Positions 10,071-18,657 of a stretch of 64,000 nt of DNA are shown one piece after another (positions within the stretch are counted from its first letter, which is position 1; every line of letters begins with the position of its first letter). The stretch spans positions 1 to 64,000 of the forward strand of contig CM026431.1 of assembly GCA_014871385.1 (NCBI GenBank), read 5' to 3'. The stretch comes from Ceratodon purpureus. Its lineage: Eukaryota > Streptophyta > Bryopsida > Pseudoditrichales > Ditrichaceae. The notes under the pieces were generated by a model that was not told where the DNA came from, did no database searches, and saw only the letters and a program-made list of their open reading frames with translations. A program made the position numbers and the translations under genes.

Positions 10071-12623
10071 TCACGTGCCCGGTGCAGAGGAACTCGATCC
10101 ACCCTCATCGTGTCGAGCACGAGAGGTACCTGCTGCACTACTTTCTGCCCCATCGTTGGCGATGAGTTTCCGCTTGGCAGAACGGGTTCTCTTCGCTATG
10201 CCATCTCCTCCGAGCATTGCTTCCATGAAGTTGTTGTTGCGCATCCGACGGAGCACTGTTACGACCTCCGGAGCCACTTCAGCACATAGGAAATCCACGG
10301 CTTGATTCTTGAACAATATATCCCATTCAGATTCCGCGGTTTGTACTTCCTCAGCGATCCGGAAATCCTCTGGAGTCATGTCGTGCAACTCCTTGATTTG
10401 ATCCGCAACCAACTCCCCTTTGGAATTACACTTAAATCCAAGAGGATGGCGGCCGTACTGGAATGTACGAGTTTGAATATCCCAGTGCCCATGTAGCACT
10501 TGGTAGAAGAAATTCCTCCTTCCCTCGAGTTCCTCCTCCGTCCCGCCCTTGATGAGTTCGTGGCAGATCCGTACAATCTCCGCAGGTTTCTGGTCCCACC
10601 TCCACTGATCGCTCATTTGTTTAATATAGGACAGGTGCATTCCCATAAGCCAATTCCAAATCAAGTCTTCACCCCACTTGTCCGGAAAGTCAGGAGTATT
10701 TTCCTTATTTAGCTCCCAATGCGGTGGCATCCAATTCACTAGGCCGAATTGCTCATAAAAACGCTTGTGTAAGGGGGCCTTACATACTGCACACTTCCGA
10801 CGTATCAAGGCATGGGAAATCAAGCATTGTGGATGATACATGCATTGACAGGATCCCAATTGCCAGCCCCCCTCTGGCCCAAATAGATTGCAACAAACTG
10901 GACACTCGGTTCCATCCAACACATACTTCGCTGGATTGGGCCAGAGCAAGCTTGGCTTTGCATTTTTAGCGATCTTCTCATTGGATATGGCGGTCTTGTA
11001 CTCCCACCCCAACTGCGTCCAATCTATTGCTTTACCAATCATCGGTAGGCTGTCAGGGAACATTTCATTTGGATCTGCCCACGAGGTAAGTCCGAAATCT
11101 CTCTTGGAGTTAAGCTGGAGGTAGTCGCGGTCAATCCTCTCGAACTCAGCGCGCATCTGTCTGAAACGGTCGACGTTCATGATGCATGCAATCTTCCATT
11201 GGTAGTACTGTCTGCTCATCTCGATCAGATACTTTCTGAGCATCCCGTTGGTAGCTTGCAATTCGGAGACAGTGGGTACTGATGGCTGTTGAAATCCCAA
11301 AGAGTCCTCCGTCTCTTGAGAATCTACGAACATGATTTGCCGCTGGGGGGGGTGCATCACTTGACTTGATGACGCGAATGGAATAATTGGCTTACGGGGA
11401 ACTCGGACCGGGGTATCTTCCAGGAGACCGTGCGTGGCCGATTCAATGATGGCATTAACGTCTTCCTCGTTCATTCCAGGGCTACCAGGGATTGGAGCTT
11501 GGCTTGCTTCGGGTACGTAAGTCGGAGTCTTCGCAGATCTAAGTTGCAAAATCTCTTCATTCTGCTTCCGTATAATCTCATTCATCCTATCAGCTTCCTC
11601 GTACAAGTTCTGGATAGTCTTCTCCATCTCAGAAATTATTGCATTTTTTCCTTCCAGCTCCTTCTGCAATGCATCGTCTTGCGGGCCCTGGGCATCAGCG
11701 GCGGCTATTGTAGCCTCCAACTCATCTGCAAACCCAGTGTCATCATCTTCCATTACATTGCTCGGGCCCGCAATCTGTGGATTCAGTACATGAGGAGCTA
11801 CATCAACATTGCTCGGGCCCGCAATCTGTGGAACTAATATTGGAGGAGCAACATCAACATTGCTCGGGCCCCCGACGATTGCTAGAGGAGCCTGATGAGG
11901 AATACCCGGTCCAGTAGGATTTGCAGGCGGTGCACAATTCCTCGTCGACAAACAGGCAGCTAGCTCAGGATCCTTCTTTTTTAACCGTGTGATTCTAGCA
12001 CTAGTCGCTGCTCTTGTCTGTGACTGAGGGGGACGGTCTACCGTACCATCAGAATCACTATCCTCCCCTGAGTCACTCCATTGAACAGGCGCTTGATCCT
12101 CAGGATCATCCAAGTATGCCCAGTCCACACCTGGGAATCTTAGGACCCCTGTAGGTATTGCCATCTCATGTGGACGCCGGTGGACGCTAGGAGTCAACCG
12201 TATGGTCCTCCAATCCACCTGCCTATGAAGCACTACCTCGGCATATACCATTCTACAAATAAAGAGCGGAACCTCATTCCTCTCGTTCATCGCCTGGTTG
12301 TATAGGACCTGCCACACCTCCAAACACCGCCTCCCGAACTGACGGTTCTTGCAATATTTCATGTTCGCCTTGTTTGATTGACGATTGCATTTATGACGGT
12401 GCAACGGGAATAACTTCCCAATGTGGCACCATTCAATGAATTGTTCACACGTTGCTAGAGTCCACGGTTGCGATGCAGCTTCCCACCCTCTGAATGCCAG
12501 CTTTGCTGGATTCAATAAGACGTGGACCCTCTTATGTTGGAGGTTTCCATGCCTGGGCCGTCCCGCATCCTTTTGCTTTTTCCTCTGCTCTGCCGCCGTG
12601 AGTGCTGGTTGTTGCCGTTCCAT
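10071..12623 (-). CDS. RING-type protein with coiled coil, encoded by the hAT
   Basis: An 850-aa protein from the ATG at 12623 (MERQQPAL); an upstream in-frame ATG at 12701 is less likely. The N-terminal third is basic with several Cys/His/Trp residues. A low-complexity middle contains three copies of a GPSNVDVAP repeat. A predicted coiled coil of ~60 residues follows (KELEGKNAII onward). Near residues 590-645 is a RING-like finger: CPVC, CQCMYHPQCL, then CAVC, followed by FYEQFG. RING domains usually recruit E2 enzymes for ubiquitin transfer, so an E3 role is plausible but inferred. One exon, no stops. Upstream lie a TATA box (12899) and a GC array. The same RING layout recurs in the second giant element (47.7-50.8 kb). 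Confidence 0.75.
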   Translation of the reverse strand: MERQQPALTAAEQRKKQKDAGRPRHGNLQHKRVHVLLNPAKLAFRGWEAASQPWTLATCEQFIEWCHIGKLFPLHRHKCNRQSNKANMKYCKNRQFGRRCLEVWQVLYNQAMNERNEVPLFICRMVYAEVVLHRQVDWRTIRLTPSVHRRPHEMAIPTGVLRFPGVDWAYLDDPEDQAPVQWSDSGEDSDSDGTVDRPPQSQTRAATSARITRLKKKDPELAACLSTRNCAPPANPTGPGIPHQAPLAIVGGPSNVDVAPPILVPQIAGPSNVDVAPHVLNPQIAGPSNVMEDDDTGFADELEATIAAADAQGPQDDALQKELEGKNAIISEMEKTIQNLYEEADRMNEIIRKQNEEILQLRSAKTPTYVPEASQAPIPGSPGMNEEDVNAIIESATHGLLEDTPVRVPRKPIIPFASSSQVMHPPQRQIMFVDSQETEDSLGFQQPSVPTVSELQATNGMLRKYLIEMSRQYYQWKIACIMNVDRFRQMRAEFERIDRDYLQLNSKRDFGLTSWADPNEMFPDSLPMIGKAIDWTQLGWEYKTAISNEKIAKNAKPSLLWPNPAKYVLDGTECPVCCNLFGPEGGWQLGSCQCMYHPQCLISHALIRRKCAVCKAPLHKRFYEQFGLVNWMPPHWELNKENTPDFPDKWGEDLIWNWLMGMHLSYIKQMSDQWRWDQKPAEIVRICHELIKGGTEEELEGRRNFFYQVLHGHWDIQTRTFQYGRHPLGFKCNSKGELVADQIKELHDMTPEDFRIAEEVQTAESEWDILFKNQAVDFLCAEVAPEVVTVLRRMRNNNFMEAMLGGDGIAKRTRSAKRKLIANDGAESSAAGTSRARHDEGGSSSSAPGT

Positions 12624-12800
12624 GTCTGCTCGAGGTAGATCGTTCTTCGAAGTCTTCCGAAGGTGCAAAATTAAAAGCCTACGACTACCCCAGAACCTCA
12701 ATCACATTTACAAATTATAAACATTTACAAAATTCTCAAATGTAATACACAGACACCATAGAGTTCTGGAGAATAAAAACAAGGACACGTGTCAGAGTGC

Positions 12801-12890
12801 TGAGACCCACCTGAGTACCACGCAATCAGCTACCCGGGGGCTGTTGAAGGCAAGGTGCTCAAAGGGGGGGGAGTGCAAAATGAGGTGGGA
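12801..12890 (-). promoter_or_regulatory. 5' leader of the RING gene, shared with the coiled-coil gene
   Basis: On the minus strand this leader contains GCCTTCAACAGCCC, GTAGCTGATTGC and GGTGGGT in the same order and spacing as 13817-13905. It lies between TATA box and ATG, so the two genes share a duplicated transcription start/leader module. GGTGGGT could be a splice donor. Confidence 0.6.
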
Positions 12891-12898
12891 AATCGCCC

Positions 12899-12906
12899 TT
12901 TTATAG
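12899..12906 (-). promoter_or_regulatory. TATA box of the RING gene
   Basis: The minus strand reads GACTATAAAAGGGCG, a near-consensus TATA box ~280 bp upstream of the ATG at 12623, immediately followed upstream by the GC array. Confidence 0.7.
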
Positions 12907-12910
12907 TCAC

Positions 12911-13275
12911 GGGCGCCAGGGAACGGGCGCGAACAGCCTGCTACGGGCGCGAGCGGAAACCCGACGGGCGCGCGCGGGCACCGACGGCGGGGTTTCGGCC
13001 GTGTATCCGTCCACGCCCGCGCGGATATCAACGGGCGCGAGCGGTTCAGTGGCGGGTATATGACGGGCGCGCGCAGGTTTTACCGCGCGCGAGCGGGTAC
13101 CGACCCGGTCTTCGTCGGACGCGAGCGGGCGTCGTCCGGGTACCGAAGGGGCGCGCGCGCGGACGTCGACGCGGGCGCGCGGATATTTTCGGGCGCGATC
13201 CGAACTGTACGGGCGCGACCGTCGGGCGCCAACGCTGAATGGACGGGCGCGAGCAGTGGGCCAGGACGGGCGCCA
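12911..13275 (+). repeat. GC decamer array upstream of the RING gene
   Basis: Copies of ACGGGCGCGAGCG and variants. It starts about 5 bp from the TATA box and is about 365 bp long, like the arrays at the other genes. Confidence 0.82.
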
Positions 13276-13389
13276 CCACAACCTAGAACACTGTTAAAAA
13301 TCAGAGTAACCAAAGAGGACTTGCAAATTCAGAGTTAAAAAAGAATACTTTATTTATTTTGGAAATGTATCACTTCATTGTAATGTCGA

Positions 13390-13794
13390 TTACAGTGCCA
13401 TGCACTCTAGGTACCGGTCCTCTAGGTCTTTCAAGTGCGTCTCGAAATGGTTCGTTTGAGCACTAGAGACAATATTGGGGACACAAAGTATTGCCATCTC
13501 CTTCTTCAGTTCTTTGATGAGATCGCCAATCTCACAGTCAAGTTCTTCGACAGTCGCTTGGGTTGCCAACTGCTCTTCAGTGGTTGGAGGCAGAGGGCGT
13601 CCATTCTCTGCGTAGGCCACCAATTTGTCACGGCGAGAGATCCAATCCTCGAAGAACTCAATCAGTTGACGGAGTCGCTCCAGCTTTGACCAAATAACTG
13701 TGTCCGTTCGCTGTGCAGTGCCCGGTGGAGTAGCACCATTCGTTAAACTCATAATGGACTTGATTTGTTGGCAATTGCAGGCGTTGGAATTCAT
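13390..13794 (-). CDS. Small coiled-coil protein encoded by the hAT
   Basis: A 134-aa protein from the ATG at 13794 (MNSNACNC). An in-frame ATG at 13842 lies in the leader shared with the RING gene and is less likely. The sequence is acidic/basic heptad-like (LERLRQLIEF, VEELDCEIGD, LIKELKKEM), so a coiled coil covers most of its length. No recognised domain. TATA box and GC array upstream as in the other three genes, which supports it as a real gene of the element. Function unknown; a partner of the RING or transposase coiled regions is only a guess. Confidence 0.6.
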   Translation of the reverse strand: MNSNACNCQQIKSIMSLTNGATPPGTAQRTDTVIWSKLERLRQLIEFFEDWISRRDKLVAYAENGRPLPPTTEEQLATQATVEELDCEIGDLIKELKKEMAILCVPNIVSSAQTNHFETHLKDLEDRYLECMAL

Positions 13795-13816
13795 GTTGGA
13801 CGGTACACCAAATGTT

Positions 13817-13905
13817 GAGAAACCCACCGTAGCACTAAGCAATCAGCTACCCTTGGGCTGTTGAAGGCAAAATGCACAAAGTGGGGGGGTGCGAAATCAG
13901 TGGAG
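13817..13905 (-). promoter_or_regulatory. 5' leader of the coiled-coil gene (copy of the RING leader)
   Basis: Shares GCCTTCAACAGCCC, GTAGCTGATTGC and GGTGGGT with 12801-12890 in the same order. Confidence 0.6.
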
Positions 13906-13914
13906 GAGGGTGGC

Positions 13915-13924
13915 AATTTATACT
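13915..13924 (-). promoter_or_regulatory. TATA-like box of the coiled-coil gene
   Basis: The minus strand reads GAGTATAAATTGCC, about 125 bp upstream of the ATG at 13794 and next to the GC array. Confidence 0.6.
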
Positions 13925-13929
13925 CACGG

Positions 13930-14225
13930 GGCCGACAGTGTGGGCGCGAGCAGGTTGGGCGCGCGCAGGCTGCTACGGGCGCGAGCATGTTACGGGCGCG
14001 GGCGACCCTCATCGGGCGAGGGTAATCGGGCGCGATCACCGCGCGCGCGCGAGACTGACGACGGGCGCGATCATAGCGAGCGCGCGACGGGCGCGGGCGA
14101 CCCTGGTCGGGCGAGGGTAATCGGGCGCGATCACCGCGCGCGCGCGAGACTGACGACGGGCGCGAACAGCCACAAATGACCGGCGCGAACAGGCGCAAAG
14201 ACGCGCGCGGACACGACGACGGGCG
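13930..14225 (+). repeat. GC decamer array at the right end of the hAT
   Basis: GGGCGCGAGC units plus a tandemly repeated longer unit: GACTGACGACGGGCGCGA occurs near 14052 and 14150, and GGGCGAGGGTAATCGGGCG twice. The array separates the last promoter from the right terminal region. Confidence 0.82.
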
Positions 14226-14360
14226 CCACCCATCGTAAACAGTAGTAAACTGTGAGGACAGTAATTTTGCTCGCGGTCGGGAGCCCGTCCGATAAGCGTC
14301 CGTCCGATAACCGTCCGTCACGTTCGTCACGTGACTACACGACAATTTTTTGGCCCGTCC

Positions 14361-14379
14361 GTCCATTATGACAACCATG
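14361..14379 (-). repeat. Right terminal inverted repeat of the giant hAT
   Basis: This is the exact inverted partner of bases 2-20. Inward, 14281-14360 contains repeated CGTCCG motifs like those at the left end. Confidence 0.88.
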
Positions 14380-14387
14380 ATCAACAA
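14380..14387. other. Predicted 8-bp target site duplication (right copy)
   Basis: ATCAACAA follows the right TIR directly. An 8-bp duplication is the hAT rule. The left copy is outside the window; only its last base (A at position 1) is visible and is compatible. Confidence 0.5.
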
Positions 14388-15437
14388 TCGTCTTAATCTG
14401 ACTAATTGTTCGATAATTTTTTCACTCTCGATTGTCATGTCTTTAAAGACATAATAATCCAAACGCAATTGAAATTGGTTTATCAGATTCTCTAGATAGA
14501 AAATCTGGAATTAAGACTTGACTATCTAGTTTCTGAGGTCCGTATTTAAAGATATAAGTTTTGGTATCTAATTTGTATCCATTCCATGCTCCACAACCTT
14601 TAGAGATTATAGGTGAAGTTAAATTTTTCAATCTCCCATATTGGGCAAATAGAAAATGTAAATTGCTTTGTAAAAATAATTCTCCTTTAAAAACTATCAA
14701 AGCATTAAACCTTGTTCCATTATCCCAAATTTTTGCTAATATTATTCTTTTGATGTCAATGGGTAGTTGGTCAAATTTATTTTGAAGGTTTGACTCAAAT
14801 TTAGAGTGTGTACCACAAATTTGAAAACCTTGCCCAAAATATGCTCCCCTATAAACTCGGTAAAGTGCAGCAAATAGGAAAGGTCCTTCAAAGAATTGAT
14901 TAATATTCTTTTGTTGGACTTCCCATGGAAATGGATACATTATTTACTATTGATTGTCATCAATCAAAACTCATATACTCTAAACCTACATCGCAATCTT
15001 CTAATTACAATCTTCTACCTCTTACTCACAATCTCAGAAAGGTTAATTACTATCTCCCAATCAACCTTTAAGAAAATTCATAAACTCACATCTTAAGACA
15101 TTTCAAAAGTCTAAAGTTTCTTTTATTAACCCATGGTATAGTACAATATTTTGTTACCATACACTTCTCTGAATTAATTCGATACTTAATCTATGTTTTA
15201 CTTTTACTATGACCCTTTCTTCACTTAAAGGATTCCTTTAAAGGTTAAAGCTGATTATAAAGATTTCCTCTTTGTCCTTAAAAGAATACACAACCACTTG
15301 CTTAAGAAGTTTTTCTTAAGAAGAAGTTGAAATTTTAAATTCTTAAAGAAACACGAGGTATCTTCTAGCTTAAAGCACAAAGATCTTCTATTCTTTACTT
15401 TATCTACACTTTTAGCTACCGCTTAACCGGAACCTAT

Positions 15438-15455
15438 TCCCCGGCAGCGGCGCCA
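15438..15455 (-). other. Primer binding site, tRNA-Asp type
   Basis: TCCCCGGCAGCGGCGCCA on the plus strand matches the 3' end of plant tRNA-Asp with one difference; on the minus strand it is the complementary primer site three bases from the LTR end. This fixes the strand of the element. Confidence 0.75.
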
Positions 15456-15639
15456 AAATGTAATTGGTAAAATTTACAAATAGTGGTAAGTCATGGGAAT
15501 AGGTCTTTTCGTTTAGCTTTTAACGTAACTAAAGGTCACTGTAGTAAGTAAAGAATGTATAGAATGCAAAGTATTTCCTTAAAAGAATCTCTTTATAACT
15601 CTAATGTCTTAATTACCCCAAGTCACATAAAACCCAAGT

Positions 15640-17170
15640 AATCCAAACTCTCAATTGGTTCAAGGGTAATGGGAGTTCAAATTGACAAGTACCATCTCTC
15701 GGTTTATTGCCATCACTCCCTTCCAAGTTCAATTAGACAATGCATTTATTATGCATATGCAAGTTCATTCATTACTAGGTTAGAATCTAGTGTTCAACCT
15801 ATTTATGCCTATGAATGATGCTTTGGGATATGTTATGATAGATTAACTTATCTCAAGCAACTCCTTGCTTGTCTTCATCTTTTTCCTCCCATCCATCGCA
15901 TTTCAAATAGACATGTAATCACTGTCTACTCATTCACATTCAATCACACTCCAAGTCTACCATTCATCACAACTATGCTTCTCAATTGTATTACTCAATT
16001 ACAATGACTGCACTATACTCCAATTGAATACATTCAAGTTTTATTATAATGAGAACTAATAATCACTAAGGCTGATCACCCCTTAATAATTAATGTCACT
16101 TTTATCCATCAATGTACTCAATCTGGCTTCCATAAACTCTAAGTCATTCTCAGTCTTCTATTCCAGATGGCCAATCTAATTTAAAAGACTATCAAGTAAT
16201 ACTCACTTCACTGTTCCAGTACTCACATGGAACTCTCATTCTCCATAATCCCCATTCACAACAATGCAATGTCAATTGGACAAACTGTTGTGTTTATTTT
16301 CCATAATTTCTATTTGCTATACACTCAGTAACTCTTTCCTTCGTTCTGAGTTCAAATAGACAATCTCACCCACTGTTCACTCTGCTCCATCAGCATCTTC
16401 GATTTCAAATAGACAGTATCCATTTCAATTAGACAGTATCCAGTGTGAGTCACCACATTCACTGTAACTCTCACCAACTCTCCACTGAGTCAATTAGACA
16501 TGGTCCATGTAAGTCAAGTTGACAATGTATGCATGCCCATGGATGCATACCGAACCACCATCTTGTCCATTTGACCAGTGTTAACTAGACATTATGCAGC
16601 AAGCAATATGAATTCAATTGTCAATTAGACAGTAGCTATTGGATCAAACTATTCATTCTATCTCCCATGGACTACATGTAAATTCACTGTTCAGCAGATC
16701 TGCAGTTTCAATTTGACAATAAGCTTTGCAAATCAATTAGACAGTAATCAGTTTGTTCCAGTTCTCCATTCTGATTCTACAGTTCTACAGATTAATACAC
16801 TTTGCATCGAAGCTATAGTTCAAATTGACAAAGAGTATTGTGAATCAAATATACAGTGAGCTACTCAGAGTCAAGTTGACAATCAATTAGACAATAGAAT
16901 TCTATTTTTATATTTTTTACATAATGTGACTATCACTCACACAGTGTTGTGTGGTGTGGTGAAGTAATTCTTTCTTCTTCCTTAATTCCTAGTTATGCTT
17001 TAATTTCTAAAGGGTGTGCCTGTACGTAGAGTCAATTTGACAAGTCGTGTCTCTAGGTAGGGTCATGTCCCCTGAATTCTACACTATTGTCCATTTGACT
17101 CTCAACCAGATTTCTACAGCCACTATCTACATGGATATCAAATTGACATGGTAACTTGGTCCTATTTACA
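15640..17170. repeat. LTR region saturated with a CAAWTWGACA motif
   Basis: CAATTAGACA, CAAATAGACA, CAATTTGACA, CAAGTTGACA and CAAATTGACA recur roughly 20 times, at 16380-16440, 16500-16740 and 16815-16905 among others. The spacing is irregular, so it is not a tandem satellite; it is a short sequence reused many times inside one LTR. Confidence 0.65.
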
Positions 17171-17199
17171 CTGTTTTTGCTGAAAAGGCCTTTTCTCAA

Positions 17200-17960
17200 A
17201 AAAAGTCAGCTCACAATTAATCAATTTATTTATTATTAGAACTAAAATTTGTTGTATTTAAATTTCTATCCTCTATCACTTATAATGAATTTTTTGTCCA
17301 CCATCTTCGACTTTTAATTCAACTTTACAATCCTCAATTCAGTTTAATGTGTCCTCCAACCTCCTTCACACACTTTCAACTTCTATCTAATTTGATTTGA
17401 AATCTAATTTCTAAGTGTTACGTCCTCTACAACATACCTTCCAAATCCTCTCATTCAAATTCATTTCTAAATTTCAAGTTTATCCTTTATTCAATTCCAA
17501 TGTTCCATTTATGGAAAAGGGATTTGTCTTGCCATATAAAATTAAAGCCAAAAACATACAAACTTGTCATATTAATGTAAGAGAAATCCATGTCGAGTTC
17601 TCCTTTAACTTTATTACCTAACGAAATAATGTCTTCAAATAAAAGAATATTATTTTTTATAAGCTTCTCATTACCTTTTAAGTTGTACCCCCCATCGTAT
17701 ACCTCCCTCGTCTATAGGCCCATGGGCCATAATTTCATTTCCAAAACAAATGTATTCTTCCTTCTAAACATTAAAATTATGTTTGCAAACCATAGTAGAG
17801 CACCAACAATTGAACGGCATAAATATCTCCTTCTAAAGTATACCCCAACATCAAGGCGGATCCCACAATCCCGATTACAAAATCATTTGGACATTTTCCA
17901 TGATTTCAGGGATATGTCTGAAATTTCTAATTTGGTATTGAATTTGTTTTTAGAGTATCT
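17200..17960. other. AT-rich DNA without a recognised gene
   Basis: Low-complexity AT-rich sequence; short reading frames without recognisable motifs. It may include the outer end of the LTR. Confidence 0.4.
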
Positions 17961-18054
17961 AGAAATAGAACTTTTTTGTCAAGGTTGGACGAGGGGAGGA
18001 GGGGAGGGGAGGCTGTCTCTAGAGAAAACGCAAGAGAAGAAGGAAGGCCATGCG

Positions 18055-18495
18055 AGACCCCGCCTCCAAGCGGACGGGGGGCCGTCCCCGCGGCCGTCGC
18101 CGGGGACGGCCGGCCGTCCCCACGGCCGTCACTGGGGTCGGCCCCTCGTCCCCGCCGACGGCCGACCCCTCAACTTCCCGAAATCTCGAAATTCCCGCAA
18201 CTTCTTCAAAACTTGTCCAAATTGGACTTATGAGATGTTTTTTGGCATCTACAGGAAATGTAGATGCCAAAAAACACCTCATAAGCCCGATTTGGAGACG
18301 TTTTGAAGAAGTTATGAAGATTTTAAGATTCGGGATTTTTTTTTTTAATTTGCGGCCGTCCCCGCGGCCGTCGCCGGGGACGGCCCCCCCACCGCAGCGA
18401 CGGCCCCTCTCCGCGGCGACGGCAAGGGGCCGTCGCCGGGGACGGCCCCCCCACCGCGGCGACGGCCCCTCCTCCGCGGCGACGGCCGCTTTCAG
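18055..18495. repeat. GC-rich repeats around a long fold-back
   Basis: Two blocks (about 18070-18165 and 18352-18490) are made of GGCCGTCCCC/GGGGACGGCC units and CGGCGACGGCCCC units. Between them, 18176-18252 and 18260-18335 form an imperfect inverted repeat of ~77-bp arms with a 7-base loop (arms meet at GGCATCTAC / GTAGATGCC). Long reading frames here are compositional. This looks like a non-autonomous fold-back element. Confidence 0.7.
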
Positions 18496-18499
18496 CTCC

Positions 18500-18657
18500 T
18501 GCAACCCCTCCACCCGCGTTCAATGTGTGGTTTCACCCCGAGGTGAAACCTGTGCGGGTGATTTTTTTTTTCTAAGTCACAGGACGTCCTGTGGCGCTGG
18601 CGAACGTCTGCGGACGTCCCTACGTCCCGAGCGTCCCGGACGTCCGTGACAACCCTG
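18500..18657. mobile_element. Possible right end of a non-autonomous hAT-like element
   Basis: The stretch ends GACAACCCTG (18648-18657), whose complement CAGGGTTGTC is a typical hAT terminus and resembles the giant hAT end CATGGTTGTC. Inward are repeated GGACGTCC palindromes and a small palindrome GGTTTCACC/GGTGAAACC near 18528-18550. I could not find the matching left end. Confidence 0.35.

Larger units (their letters stand above)
2..14379. mobile_element. Giant hAT-type DNA transposon (14.4 kb), apparently complete
   Basis: The two ends are perfect 19-bp inverted repeats beginning CATGGTTGTC, and the match continues imperfectly to about 28 bp. hAT ends commonly begin CA(G/A)GG(T)TG. The element encodes a BED/DUF659/hAT-dimerisation transposase plus three further minus-strand genes: kinase-like, RING and small coiled-coil. 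Intergenic DNA is filled with a GC-rich decamer array. hAT elements make 8-bp target duplications; the right flank would give ATCAACAA (14380-14387). The left copy lies outside the window, where only its last base, A at position 1, can be seen and agrees. All four long reading frames are open, so the element may be young and autonomous. Typical hAT elements are 3-6 kb with one gene, so this one is exceptionally large. Confidence 0.85.
14388..17200 (-). mobile_element. LTR-retrotransposon fossil, interrupted by the giant hAT
   Basis: Read on the minus strand: an LTR (high-coordinate end not resolved, probably near 17.2 kb) ends at 15459, the primer binding site follows at 15438-15455, and an internal region runs to 14388 where the giant hAT inserted. 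A reading-frame remnant of ~165 aa lies at 14443-14940. The rest of the element should lie left of the window. The tRNA-Asp-type primer site is typical of plant Ty3/gypsy (Athila-like) elements, but no pol domain is visible, so the family is tentative. It looks broken (hAT insertion plus a small number of internal breaks) and is older than the hAT. Confidence 0.6.

Noticed and set aside
14443-14940. 165-aa minus-strand ORF as a host gene
   Set aside because: It lies just after a tRNA-Asp primer site and LTR end, so it belongs to the LTR fossil.
18019-18649. Long overlapping Arg/Pro-rich ORFs on both strands
   Set aside because: They fall in the GC-rich repeat blocks of the fold-back and show no protein motif.
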